DNA of 35,836 nucleotides, taken from contig PAZU01000056.1 of assembly GCA_002715725.1 (NCBI GenBank), positions 1-35,836 of the forward strand, written 5' to 3'. Under the pieces are notes generated by a model that had not been told where the DNA came from, did not search any database, and was given only the letters and a program-made list of their open reading frames with translations. The stretch comes from Methanobacteriota archaeon. GTDB taxonomy: Archaea > Thermoplasmatota > Poseidoniia > Poseidoniales > Poseidoniaceae. Of the stretch, positions 14,038 through 22,196 are shown one piece after another. The translations under genes were made by a program, and so were the position numbers. Position 1 is the stretch's first letter; every line of letters begins with the position of its first letter.

Positions 14038-16362
14038 TTAACAAACAAACATTGGACTTGGGACTTTAGTAACCCTTCTAGATCTAGTACCAGTTTTGAT
14101 AGTATTTATCGTTGGTACCGTCACCCTCTGTACAACTGTCCTAGGTGGTAATATTACATCCTGAACTGATGCATCCTTTTTCTTCTTCCATTCAAGAGCA
14201 TCATGTCGTGCTTGCTGTTGAAGTACCTGCTGCTCTATCTGTGACCTTATATCCATATCTGAATATGCAGGTGTTTCTTGAGTTGGTGTAGGTGTTATCT
14301 CTTCCTTCTTATTACCTCCAAAGAGTCCCTTTACACCACCCCATAATCCCTTAGCAACATTACCTATACCACCAATTATTTTCTTACCAGTACCTATTAC
14401 TCCCTTAGCTGCCATACTTGCCAACTTCAATGGAAGTTGTTGTATATTCTGCAAAGCATTATTACCCCTACCATCGAAGTCAAATATACCTCCTGTTAGA
14501 GTGTCAGCAACACCACCTAATACACCTTTCCAACCACGTTTTTCTCCTTTCTCACCAGTTTCACCAGGTTCCTGTCCATCTTTTTGTGCTTTATGCAAAC
14601 CTAGAAGAATTTGCTCTGCATCAAATTCTGGATATGTATTACCTTCTAGTATTGTTGATCTAGTTTTTTTGTATTTCGGCAGTGCATTCATATCCTGCCA
14701 TTCTATAGACCTTAATACACCCTCAACATGAACCTCATCCGTTACTTCCCACTTCTCTTTCTTCTTAAATAAACCACCAAGGAAATATTGAGGAAGTTTC
14801 AAAGGTCCACCCTTTGCCATCTCCTCCAGTTTTACATCCTTTCCAGGATCCTTACCCCTTATAATTTTCCATGCGAATCCTATGGGATTCGTCATAAACG
14901 CAAATATATTCTTAGCAGCACTTATAATAAACTTGATTGTACCTGCCAGTACTTTAATGACACCACCTAATAACCAACCGATAGGTTTCATTATCCACCC
15001 TATAATGTCAAACATTACCTTACCAATTTGACCTATGAAATCAAATAAGGTACCAAGAAACTCTGTTACACCTGTTTCACTAGCAATACCCTGAACTAAT
15101 CCCCACATCATTTCAAAATACTGCTTAATAGGTTTAAATAGTGGTTTGATTACTGGTAAGAATGTCTTACCTACCCACTCACCTAAGAAACCACCTAATG
15201 CATTACCAACTATAGGTCCAAATGGTCCTAAGAATGGTGTTAACATTGCAGCACCTATCATTCCACCTGCTGCCTGTCCAACACCTGCACCGACTGCTTC
15301 AGTCTTATCCTCACCCATTGCAATACCAGACATCATACGAGTAAGACCACCTGCTATTGCAAGTCCCTTCTGCATGCCAGGTTTCCCCATCTTTCTACCA
15401 AAGTTCTTACCAGACTGTAATCTGGTAGGATTCTTCATCCTCGCATTAAACTTATTACCAATCTTTCTTGCTTGATCGTTTCGACCCTGTAATCTTAACT
15501 TCTTCTGCTGTCTCTCGACAGACTTCTTCTGTGCTTTATATTCTTTTTCAGTGTATATCTTACCTGTCTCTGAATCCTTATAACCAAACTTACGCCATTG
15601 CTCTTGTTTCTTCCATTCCACCTCCTTCACAGAAGTATCTCGGAAGAGATTCTTTACCTTCTTACCATCACTGAATAGTTTTAATGGATTTAATAGATAT
15701 CGAAGTGTAGCAAAACCTGCAATTAACTGTAGGAATCCTGTAAGTGGTGCTAATGCCTTAGCAATACCTGTCTTATTACCAGCACCAAAGAGATCAGTAA
15801 TACCTCTAGCAATATTAAAGACACCAAACCCCAATATAGCGAATCCAAACTTACCTATAGCAGTAAGTAACTTGAACACCTTCGCAGCTCTCTTTGCTTT
15901 CTCTGGCTTAGCTAACCACGAAAATAATGACATCTTAATAAAGACATCAAATATAGGTGTCAAGAACCCAGATAAAACCTCAAGAAAGCTCAGAGCTGCT
16001 TTCTTTGCCTTCTTCTGTATTGGACTTTCTTCTTTTCCTTTAGTACCTTTCGTCTCTGCTTTATTTTCTTTCTTATTCCTCTGCTCAAACTTGAACATGC
16101 CCAAGAAACCTTTTCTCCATTTCTGGAACACATTCAGATCTTCTTTCTCTTCCTTTTGATCTTCATCTACCTCTTTAAAAGATTTGGTACGTAACCAATC
16201 TCTTTCAAATGTAATAAGTTTCTCTGTCTCTACCTGATTATGACTAATACTAGTTACTGTCTTACCTGTACGATTGATACCCTTCCGAATCTGATTGAAA
16301 GTTCCAGAATAAGCACCATCATCCTTGATGGGTTTAATTTTGACGTAACTCTTAATTGCCAT
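14038..16362 (-). CDS. Tape-measure-like tail/baseplate protein, paralogue A (774 aa)
   Basis: A 774-residue protein: a charged N-terminal third (KGKEESPIQKKAKKAALSF), hydrophobic helices around 135-230 (SLFSWLAKPEKAKRAAK), a Lys/Arg-rich coiled segment (~245-325), a glycine-rich hydrophobic block (GAGVGQAAGGMIGAAM...) near 370-390, and a C-terminal GGVADTLTGGIFDFDGRG motif near 635. The domain order repeats that of the next gene, and the two differ by only a few residues in length, pointing to an old tandem duplication. Its ATG shares the stop base of gp51 (TAATG). Most likely the tape measure or part of the hub-tail core; which of the two sets tail length cannot be told. Confidence 0.65.
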   Translation of the reverse strand: MAIKSYVKIKPIKDDGAYSGTFNQIRKGINRTGKTVTSISHNQVETEKLITFERDWLRTKSFKEVDEDQKEEKEDLNVFQKWRKGFLGMFKFEQRNKKENKAETKGTKGKEESPIQKKAKKAALSFLEVLSGFLTPIFDVFIKMSLFSWLAKPEKAKRAAKVFKLLTAIGKFGFAILGFGVFNIARGITDLFGAGNKTGIAKALAPLTGFLQLIAGFATLRYLLNPLKLFSDGKKVKNLFRDTSVKEVEWKKQEQWRKFGYKDSETGKIYTEKEYKAQKKSVERQQKKLRLQGRNDQARKIGNKFNARMKNPTRLQSGKNFGRKMGKPGMQKGLAIAGGLTRMMSGIAMGEDKTEAVGAGVGQAAGGMIGAAMLTPFLGPFGPIVGNALGGFLGEWVGKTFLPVIKPLFKPIKQYFEMMWGLVQGIASETGVTEFLGTLFDFIGQIGKVMFDIIGWIMKPIGWLLGGVIKVLAGTIKFIISAAKNIFAFMTNPIGFAWKIIRGKDPGKDVKLEEMAKGGPLKLPQYFLGGLFKKKEKWEVTDEVHVEGVLRSIEWQDMNALPKYKKTRSTILEGNTYPEFDAEQILLGLHKAQKDGQEPGETGEKGEKRGWKGVLGGVADTLTGGIFDFDGRGNNALQNIQQLPLKLASMAAKGVIGTGKKIIGGIGNVAKGLWGGVKGLFGGNKKEEITPTPTQETPAYSDMDIRSQIEQQVLQQQARHDALEWKKKKDASVQDVILPPRTVVQRVTVPTINTIKTGTRSRRVTKVPSPMFVC

Positions 16363-16547
16363 TAGAGAGACATTTTATTTTCGTCTTGTTTTTGCCTTCT
16401 TTCTTCCTCTTGAATATGAGCGATAAGAAGGTTCACGTATACATCACGTTCCCACGGTATCATATTTTCCAACTCAGTCAGAGAGTATTTGTGATGTTGC
16501 ATTAATGCGAAGTTAGTCTTGTAGTAATTCTCAAGACTGTCATGCAT
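16362..16547 (-). CDS. 51: Baseplate hub assembly protein, gp51-like
   Basis: A 61-residue helical protein starting MHDSLENYYKTNFALMQHHK, with the block ENMIPWERDVYVNLLIAHI near 27-45 and a charged tail (EEERRQKQDENK). Short proteins with a PWERxVYxxLL core directly after gp26 are annotated as gp51 in cyanophages as I recall. T4 gp51 is much longer (249 aa), so this may be a minimal equivalent or a tail assembly chaperone. In T4 the order is 26-51-27, and here too it follows gp26. It is coupled by TAATG to the tape-measure-like gene. Confidence 0.6.
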   Translation of the reverse strand: MHDSLENYYKTNFALMQHHKYSLTELENMIPWERDVYVNLLIAHIQEEERRQKQDENKMSL

Positions 16548-16552
16548 TAACG

Positions 16553-17257
16553 CTACTCGAAAAAACTTGCTAGTCCCTCAAGCACTAATTCACTCTCGAC
16601 CTTTGTATTTGGGTTTGTTACCTTTAATTTATAAGATAGTTTAGGCATAGTCTCAAAGAATTGCTGAATCTTACCAAACTGGTCTGCATTCAAATCTTCC
16701 AAGAATTCTAATGCTTCCTTCTTAGTGAAAGAATCATAAACCTCTTCTTTATCATATACTTGACCAATACATCCTGCAGCTAATTCAAATACATCCTCTA
16801 TATCAGGGTTATCTGATAGGTTTTGTTGAATAAAGACATCCAATGAAGGATACTTCATCTTCACACCTACATTCCCATCTAAATCAATCTCAGCATTGTG
16901 ATCATCAGGGATCTCAACGTTGACTTCTGCAAGAGGGATACTGACATCCACTTGGGTTTTCTCATCATCTGGACATGTGACTTTAAATTCACTTGTCTCA
17001 CCAACAGCAACAGATCTAATCTTAAGGAAGATATGTTCAATCTCAAAAGTAGAGAGTGACTCAACCTTAGTCTTTAGGTTAGTGCAGTTTTTAATAATAG
17101 TCTTCACTGCTTTGACCATCTGCTTGTTGTCTTGCGACTCCATAGCGAGATAGAGTAGTTTCTCTTCCTTAACTAGGAATGGTCTATATGATATTTTAGT
17201 GCCTGTTACAGGCAGGGTCGCTTCATACTCAGGTATGGCTAACTTAGGTAATGGCAT
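16553..17257 (-). CDS. 26: Baseplate hub subunit, gp26-like
   Basis: A 234-residue protein beginning MPLPKLAIPEYEATLPVTGT, followed by SYRPFLVKEEKLLYLAMES, a pattern characteristic of the T4 gp26 baseplate hub family (T4 gp26 is 208 aa). A central acidic beta segment (VDVSIPLAEVNVEIPDDHN) and a C-terminal Lys/Glu-rich region follow. T4 gp26 takes part in assembling the central baseplate hub. It stands between the gp54-like gene and gp51, in keeping with the T4 order 26-51-27. Confidence 0.85.
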   Translation of the reverse strand: MPLPKLAIPEYEATLPVTGTKISYRPFLVKEEKLLYLAMESQDNKQMVKAVKTIIKNCTNLKTKVESLSTFEIEHIFLKIRSVAVGETSEFKVTCPDDEKTQVDVSIPLAEVNVEIPDDHNAEIDLDGNVGVKMKYPSLDVFIQQNLSDNPDIEDVFELAAGCIGQVYDKEEVYDSFTKKEALEFLEDLNADQFGKIQQFFETMPKLSYKLKVTNPNTKVESELVLEGLASFFE

Positions 17258-17282
17258 AACGATTGCATTATTATAATTCTAT

Positions 17283-18041
17283 TTAGACACCAAATCCAGC
17301 TGCTGCATTCTGTTCGTCTGCAACGCCAGTAGTACCTAATCCTGATGAGGTGTTTATGTATCTATCTGGTGTATTAATTCCCAGTCCTTCTGTTCCTACT
17401 CCATCAAATCTATATCTCTCGTGCTTAAACTTAACGCTAAACTTAACTAAATTGGTAGGACCATTACTATATGATGCTCCACCCATGTCATAGGGCCATG
17501 CTCCAAAGAATTGCCAAACTGCCATAGATGCATTAAGTCTTGTCCTATATGTTGCATTTGCCTCTGTAAGACCTTCCCAACTAATAGGGGATCCAACTTC
17601 CCACTTTGTTATTATTAGGTTACAAATATACTCCTCATATATCCCTGATCTATTCTCCATGTCTGGTGCTGCCCAGTTCATCCAATGCTCAAAGAATTGA
17701 CGATGGTATTGATACTTGTCTGTTATAAAGGTAATATCCAGATCACCATGTTGCTGAGTCCTAGCATGTGAATATGCTGCACCTTGCCATGCTGCTGCTA
17801 CCTTTTGATCTTGTATCCTCTTACCAGGTATAGTAACTTGATCTGCCATGTAATTCATGGAATCAAATGCATGTCTCTGGTCTTGCATTATAAATTGAGT
17901 GTTTTCCTTCAAACATGTAGGAAGAAATAACCTAACTCCGTACAGGTTAGATCTAGAGGGTTCAAGTTTACCAGTCTGGACTTGAGCCCTCCATTTTTCA
18001 AAGCTATTCGGGTTACTAAAGGTTTCTAGTTCTTGACTCAT
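17283..18041 (-). CDS. 54: Baseplate tail-tube initiator, gp54-like
   Basis: A 252-residue protein of the tail-tube superfamily (gp19/gp48/gp54). It contains DQVTIPGKRIQDQ (~67-79), typical of the early strand of tube subunits, then DLDITFITDKYQYHRQFFEH (~100-119) and a late VKFSVKFKHERYRFDGVG strand. gp54 caps the baseplate and starts tube polymerisation. T4 gp54 is somewhat longer (320 aa). The assignment as gp54 and not gp19 rests on its place in the baseplate cluster beside gp26, gp4 and gp48. Its ATG overlaps the upstream stop (ATGA). Confidence 0.65.
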   Translation of the reverse strand: MSQELETFSNPNSFEKWRAQVQTGKLEPSRSNLYGVRLFLPTCLKENTQFIMQDQRHAFDSMNYMADQVTIPGKRIQDQKVAAAWQGAAYSHARTQQHGDLDITFITDKYQYHRQFFEHWMNWAAPDMENRSGIYEEYICNLIITKWEVGSPISWEGLTEANATYRTRLNASMAVWQFFGAWPYDMGGASYSNGPTNLVKFSVKFKHERYRFDGVGTEGLGINTPDRYINTSSGLGTTGVADEQNAAAGFGV

Positions 18042-18517
18042 TTTAATCTACTCCAGATTATGCTACTTGGCACTTCCATAGTTCTTCCAAGTCCTTTGGG
18101 TCTAATAACAAATTGCTCCACTGGGAGAGGTGTCATCTCTCGCAACTCTTCTTGAGGTACATTATATGCTGATGTGACACTATTCATAAAGTATTTATGA
18201 TGGCAACGCATAGGATATGAAATACTACCAGCAGCCCAGGTATTTGCCATACTTTTCCTACTATTAGGTCTCAAATAGTGCATATTACCGCCAGAGAACT
18301 GCCTATTCCCATAATCTACATCTGTGATTAGTACCATAGGGAAGGTATCCCAAAATTTAAGATCTGGTGTCTGGGCTGAATAATTGAAGAATATGATATC
18401 ACCCACAATAAATCCACCTTGATATGACTCCAGTCCATACTGTAGTTGCTCTCTATACCATTGTTTAGACTGTGACTTACCACCTGCTAAGTCTTTTACG
18501 TCTGTGAAGATACTCAT
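18038..18517 (-). CDS. Conserved phage structural-type protein (159 aa)
   Basis: A 159-residue protein with the pattern GDIIFFNYSAQTPDLKFWDT then FPMVLITDVDYGNRQFSGGN and HYLRP. This F-x-Y...D-x-F-P-x-V-L...G-x-N-x-H-Y-L pattern recurs in small proteins of many large myoviruses that are usually unnamed. A basic C-terminal part (CHHKYFM, then VIRPKGLGRTMEVP) follows. ATGA overlaps on both sides tie it to gp4 and the gp54-like gene, so it is probably a head-tail joining or baseplate accessory protein. No catalytic residues are recognised. Confidence 0.7.
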   Translation of the reverse strand: MSIFTDVKDLAGGKSQSKQWYREQLQYGLESYQGGFIVGDIIFFNYSAQTPDLKFWDTFPMVLITDVDYGNRQFSGGNMHYLRPNSRKSMANTWAAGSISYPMRCHHKYFMNSVTSAYNVPQEELREMTPLPVEQFVIRPKGLGRTMEVPSSIIWSRLK

Positions 18518-18948
18518 ACATTTAAGTGTTTTTCGGTCAGTATAATAAATTGCATATTCTTATGAGCACAATACTGTCTTGCTGCTCTCCACTTAGCACT
18601 ATTTACATTCCAAGTCTTAACTTCTGTTATAAAAGTCCGTGCCTTCTGCGATTTACGCTTAGGGGGTTTAGTTTGTGAAGCTGGTTTAATTTCGATGATC
18701 GATTTGGCGATTCTTCCATCCTTGGTCCTCGCTCTGACATAGAAATCAGGATAATAACGATGAACCCTATTATCCAAGGGAGACCTATAAGGAATAATAA
18801 TCTCTTCACTACCCCACTCCAATACGTTGGTATTGCGGTCACACCACATCATAAACTTCTTTTCCCACAAACTTCTATAAATAACATTAGTGTGATCACC
18901 TTTGTACTTATGTTTATTTGATGGTCTAAAATTTCCTTTGTATGCCAT
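18514..18948 (-). CDS. 4: Head completion protein, gp4-like (nuclease-fold)
   Basis: A 144-residue protein starting MAYKGNFRPSNKHKYKGDHT, close in pattern to the T4 gp4 (gp50) start, then YRSLWEKKFMMWCDRN, EWGSEEIIIPY, and the PD-(D/E)XK-like pair YYPDFYVR ... SIIEIKP. gp4 is needed to complete heads before tail joining. The ORF is open 14 codons further upstream, but MAYKGNF is chosen because it matches the family N terminus. With this start, the ATG (18948-18946) overlaps the divergent gp48 ATG (18947-18949). No late-promoter match was seen just upstream; its promoter must lie inside gp48 on the opposite strand. Confidence 0.85.
   Translation of the reverse strand: MAYKGNFRPSNKHKYKGDHTNVIYRSLWEKKFMMWCDRNTNVLEWGSEEIIIPYRSPLDNRVHRYYPDFYVRARTKDGRIAKSIIEIKPASQTKPPKRKSQKARTFITEVKTWNVNSAKWRAARQYCAHKNMQFIILTEKHLNV
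18876..18883 (+). promoter_or_regulatory. Late promoter for gp48-gp53 (CTATAAATA)
   Basis: An exact TATAAATA preceded by C on the plus strand, inside the gp4 coding region, 64 nt upstream of the gp48 ATG at 18947. It would drive the only plus-strand structural operon of the window. Confidence 0.65.
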
Positions 18949-19975
18949 GTCAACTTTAGTATTTCCAAAAGCTAAACCCCTAGGTGTCAATTCAGCAAAT
19001 AGTAGAGAAACAATTACAGATGGTGCGGCTTTTCCGACTGAAGTAATCGATTATCTAAAATTTGATGTATATCACCATAAAGAAGAAACGCTGTTAGATA
19101 CGATATATCTCTATTTACCCAAGTCGCTAAGTGAAAGTCATTCACAAGGGTGGGGTAAGGTAGAACTTGGAAAATTTGGAAATGCATTAATGGATATGGC
19201 AGGTGAGGTAGTTGGTGCTGATGGCGGTATTAACACTGATTCGATTGCTGATGATATTCAGGATGCAGCAGAAGCAGCACTACCACAATTAGGTTATACA
19301 GCAGCAAGTAAGGTAATTAATGCTGCTATTGCTACTGCTGGTGGTGATGCAAGTCTTAATAAGAATCAATTAAGCTCAATAGTTAATAAAACGATATTCA
19401 ACCCATATGCAGAAGCAACATACGAAGGTCAGGGTAACTTCAGGGGACATTCTTGGACTTGGGAAATGGTACCAAAGAGCACTGATGATGCTTTAACCAT
19501 ATATGACATTATTCGTAAATTTAGAGGATATTCACTACCTGGTAAAGATGGAGATAACTGGTTAACATTACCAGAATACTTCCGTCTTACTACTGTAAGA
19601 TATGTTGATAAAGGTGGCGGTAACGAATCAATCGCTAACCCTGAGCAGGGAGATTCAAAAGGTATCTTAAGTCAAGTAATGCAATTCCCAACCAAAATGG
19701 TTTGCACTGGTGTTTCTGTCAATATGCCAGATTTCACTTCTTTGAGATCTGCAATGAGCAACCAAAGATTCTTTGATTTTGGTGCTTTAAAGTATTCATT
19801 AAAATTAGACTTCAAAGAGACTGAATTCCTTACAAAGGAAACATACGGTTTCGATGCCAAAGAAGCATATACACAAAGGGAGAATGAATTTCTTTCAACT
19901 CTTTCTACAGATGAATTGAATCAAAGAGATCTTCTAAATTATGGTAATTCATTCAATTCAAATTCTACTGCATAA
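18947..19975 (+). CDS. 48: Baseplate tail-tube cap, gp48-like
   Basis: A 342-residue protein starting MSTLVFPKAKPLGVNSANSR. It has a KFDVYHHKEETLLDTIYLYL block near the N terminus and the tube-type segment FRGHSWTWEMVPKSTDDALT around 167-186, followed by a YDIIRKFRGYSLP helix, all as in gp48 homologues (T4 gp48 is 364 aa). It caps the baseplate dome together with gp54. The open frame extends 15 codons upstream, but those codons lie in gp4 and the sequence there is not family-like. It ends in a TAATG junction with gp53. Confidence 0.8.
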   Translation: MSTLVFPKAKPLGVNSANSRETITDGAAFPTEVIDYLKFDVYHHKEETLLDTIYLYLPKSLSESHSQGWGKVELGKFGNALMDMAGEVVGADGGINTDSIADDIQDAAEAALPQLGYTAASKVINAAIATAGGDASLNKNQLSSIVNKTIFNPYAEATYEGQGNFRGHSWTWEMVPKSTDDALTIYDIIRKFRGYSLPGKDGDNWLTLPEYFRLTTVRYVDKGGGNESIANPEQGDSKGILSQVMQFPTKMVCTGVSVNMPDFTSLRSAMSNQRFFDFGALKYSLKLDFKETEFLTKETYGFDAKEAYTQRENEFLSTLSTDELNQRDLLNYGNSFNSNSTA

Positions 19976-20841
19976 TGGCATATTTTACTTACTTACCTGA
20001 CGTAATGGTCAGGACATCTAGTTATCGTCAGAATAATGTAGATCCTTATAAACTTGCTAAAAACCTCTTTAGAAGGATTAAAATACGTGAAAAACTGGAA
20101 GATGTCATATTGGGATTTGACCAATATACCATTAGCATCAATGAAAGACCTGATCAAGTTGCTTATAAGAAATATGGCAATATGCAATTTGATTGGATTG
20201 TTTTGCTATGCAATAACATAACTAACGTATATGAAGAATGGCCCATGGCAGAAGATGAGTTAGAAAGGTATATTGACAACACATATGAAGAGGATGCTGA
20301 TTCAATTCATCATTGGGTAACTCAAAGAATCACAGATACAAGAGGACGTATTCTTGTTAAAGAAGATCGTGTTGTGGGTGAAGATTACACATATACCAGA
20401 CCTGACGGTACACTGATACCAAAGGAAGAGACAGTTAGACCCATTTCTGTCTATGACCACGAAACTATGAAAAATGACTATAAACGCAATATTTACCTTT
20501 TGAAGAAAGAATTCATAAATGGGTTTATTGAAGAATTTAGCACTTTATGCGGATATCTTCCAAATAGCGAAACTGACGATACAACAGGAGCTAAGAAATC
20601 ACTCAATACTACCCAAGAGCAGTTTCAGACCGTTAAACCGACTTATAGCACAAATATCGGTGAAACGAGTTCTATCGAATTTGCTTCAGAGGCAGATTAC
20701 TCATCTAGAGAGTTTGACACCTCTGCTGCTAGTATTGAAGCAGGAGATGTATTATCAGATGGCAGTACAGTAGTAACATCAAATACTACAGCAGGTGTGA
20801 GTGATGATGGATCTACAACTAATCAATACGGAAGTTCTTAA
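19975..20841 (+). CDS. 53: Baseplate wedge protein, gp53-like
   Basis: A 288-residue protein: MAYFTYLPDVMVRTSSYRQN, then NLFRRIKIREKLED, and the hallmark block ERPDQVAYKKYGNMQFDWIV and NNITNVYEEWPM (about 59-94). gp53 is part of the T4 baseplate wedge and is needed for wedges to join the hub. T4 gp53 is 196 aa; here the C-terminal ~90 residues are a low-complexity Ser/Thr/Glu/Asp tail. Translation is coupled to gp48, and the pair ends at the terminator 20865-20883. Confidence 0.85.
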   Translation: MAYFTYLPDVMVRTSSYRQNNVDPYKLAKNLFRRIKIREKLEDVILGFDQYTISINERPDQVAYKKYGNMQFDWIVLLCNNITNVYEEWPMAEDELERYIDNTYEEDADSIHHWVTQRITDTRGRILVKEDRVVGEDYTYTRPDGTLIPKEETVRPISVYDHETMKNDYKRNIYLLKKEFINGFIEEFSTLCGYLPNSETDDTTGAKKSLNTTQEQFQTVKPTYSTNIGETSSIEFASEADYSSREFDTSAASIEAGDVLSDGSTVVTSNTTAGVSDDGSTTNQYGSS

Positions 20842-20864
20842 AAAACCTACAGAGCAAAAAAATA

Positions 20865-20883
20865 CCCCCGATTTTTTCGGGGG
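20865..20883. terminator. Bidirectional rho-independent terminator
   Basis: CCCCCGA / TCGGGGG stem with a TTTTT loop, followed by TTTT on the plus strand and preceded by a run of seven A (U-tract on the minus strand). It ends both gp53 (+) and the gp32-His-rich unit (-). Confidence 0.92.
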
Positions 20884-20917
20884 TTTTGCTTGTTCAAAAA
20901 GTCGAATAATATACGAG

Positions 20918-21247
20918 TTAGCGTCTACAACGCTCCCACTCAATCACATCACGTCGCTCATAATATCCTGGTACCCATGTGTTGCCATGACCTAGGTAAT
21001 GACCTGGTACCCAGTATTTCTTTGTGATTGTAACTTCACATCTCCTACGGTATGGTCCGTAATGAGGATGGCGGTGTCCATGACGATGATCGTACTTCCA
21101 GTCATGCCAGTGTCCACCTCCATGATCATGTCCATGATGATAAGATTCTACAAACGGCTCCCAGAATTCCTTCCAAGTTAATGCTTCTGCACGGACTGGT
21201 GTAGCAACACCAATCAGTAGAAGTGGGAGCAGTAGTAGTTTCTTCAT
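20918..21247 (-). CDS. Secreted histidine-rich protein (109 aa)
   Basis: The protein starts MKKLLLLPLLLIGVATPVRA, a clean Sec signal peptide with probable cleavage after VRA (20/21). The mature part has a His/Gly/Asp stretch (residues ~36-63; eleven His within about 28 residues) that should bind transition metals, then a basic RRRCEVTITKKYWVPGHY segment with two cysteines in total and WVPGHY/WVPGYY repeats. Such PGHY/PGYY repeats occur in small exported bacterial proteins of unknown role. The ATG shares the gp32 stop base (TAATG), so it is translationally coupled to gp32, an unexpected partner for an exported protein. The terminator at 20865-20883 follows. Function unknown; metal sequestration or envelope modification is inference. 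Confidence 0.8.
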   Translation of the reverse strand: MKKLLLLPLLLIGVATPVRAEALTWKEFWEPFVESYHHGHDHGGGHWHDWKYDHRHGHRHPHYGPYRRRCEVTITKKYWVPGHYLGHGNTWVPGYYERRDVIEWERCRR

Positions 21248-22164
21248 TAGTCTTCGTTAGCAAGGGCAGCGAAGTAGGATAAATCAGGTGAATCACCTGC
21301 CTCTTCAACTTCCTTTATCTTAGCACCAAAACCTGACTTTGTGGGTGCAGGAGGGTCCGCTTTGACAACTGGACTAGTAAGAGGAGCTAGTTCTTCGTCC
21401 TCTTCATTAGTTTGTACTACAGGTCTTGTTGACTTGTTAAGCACAATATTCAAACGTGATGATAAATCCTCATAGGACTTGAAATTCTTAAGGTCAGTAA
21501 ACTCTTTAAGAGAGTACTGTGACTTCCACACTTTCTCAAGTGCATCATCTTCCAATCCACCTAACACTGAGGGTGAGTCAAACTCACTCTTATCATAGTT
21601 CCAGTATCCACCAATGGTCTGAATCTTGATCTTGAAGTTAGCACCCTTCCATAGGTCGAAAGGATTGATTGGAGTTTCATCTTCAAACTGCGGTTGCATC
21701 GCTGATGCAATCTTGTCATGAATTTTCTTACCATACTTATATAAGAATACTTTACCTTCATTTTCTGGATGAAGTTGATCCTTTACAACATAGATGTTAC
21801 TGTAATAAGAAAGCTTACGCTTTTGCTTACGTGCAGTATCTTTATCTGCGTCTAGTCCACTATTCCATAGTGTCCTATTTAATTCACCTACAGGATCCTT
21901 TTGGTTAAGTGTGGTAAGAGAATTCTCTATGTACCAACCACCTGGTCCTTGAAATGCATGACTCCATACCTGTGCCCAAGGGAGATCTTCTCCATCTGGC
22001 TCTGGTAGGAAACGGATAACAGCATAACCGTTACCACTTTTATCTACCTCTGGTTTCCAGAGTCTTTCGTCTGGACCCCTTCCTTGAGGCTTGGAAAGGT
22101 TTTCTATCTGTTGTGTAAGCTTGGCAAATTTACCTGACTTACTCTTTAGACTTGCAAATGACAT
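21247..22164 (-). CDS. 32: Single-stranded DNA-binding protein, gp32
   Basis: A 305-residue protein with gp32 features: a basic N terminus (MSFASLKSKSGKFAKL), an OB-fold core starting GNGYAVIRFLPEP (45-57), WYIENS (77-82), KLSYYSNIYVVKD (~118-130) and an acidic C-terminal tail ending in EDEELAP... LANED, used for partner contacts. It coats ssDNA in replication, recombination and repair. Of the four T4 zinc ligands only the His has a counterpart (H69); the three Cys correspond to S82, D90 and G93, so the zinc site is lost. Upstream lies a perfect 7-bp hairpin and an unstructured AU-rich leader with GGAGA, recalling the T4 gp32 autoregulatory leader. It is coupled to the His-rich gene. Confidence 0.93.
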   Translation of the reverse strand: MSFASLKSKSGKFAKLTQQIENLSKPQGRGPDERLWKPEVDKSGNGYAVIRFLPEPDGEDLPWAQVWSHAFQGPGGWYIENSLTTLNQKDPVGELNRTLWNSGLDADKDTARKQKRKLSYYSNIYVVKDQLHPENEGKVFLYKYGKKIHDKIASAMQPQFEDETPINPFDLWKGANFKIKIQTIGGYWNYDKSEFDSPSVLGGLEDDALEKVWKSQYSLKEFTDLKNFKSYEDLSSRLNIVLNKSTRPVVQTNEEDEELAPLTSPVVKADPPAPTKSGFGAKIKEVEEAGDSPDLSYFAALANED

Positions 22165-22196
22165 TCGTATTTGTCTCCGAATTTGTATTGTGATAT

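Noticed and set aside
14103-14110. GATAAATA on the minus strand 69 nt before the 770-residue gene
   Set aside because: It lies inside coding sequence and does not fit the 21-29 nt spacing; similar lone octamers occur near 2530, 18192, 25087 and 29838 with no matching start, so it is treated as chance.
13154-16159. Plus-strand open frames of 95-134 codons opposite the two tape-measure-like genes
   Set aside because: Glycine- and lysine-rich coding on the minus strand leaves few stops on the complement; the translated peptides are Pro/Ile/Phe-rich shadows.
18902-18946. Longer gp48 start at 18902
   Set aside because: The extra 15 residues lie in gp4 and are not like the family N terminus; MSTLVFPKAKP at 18947 is.
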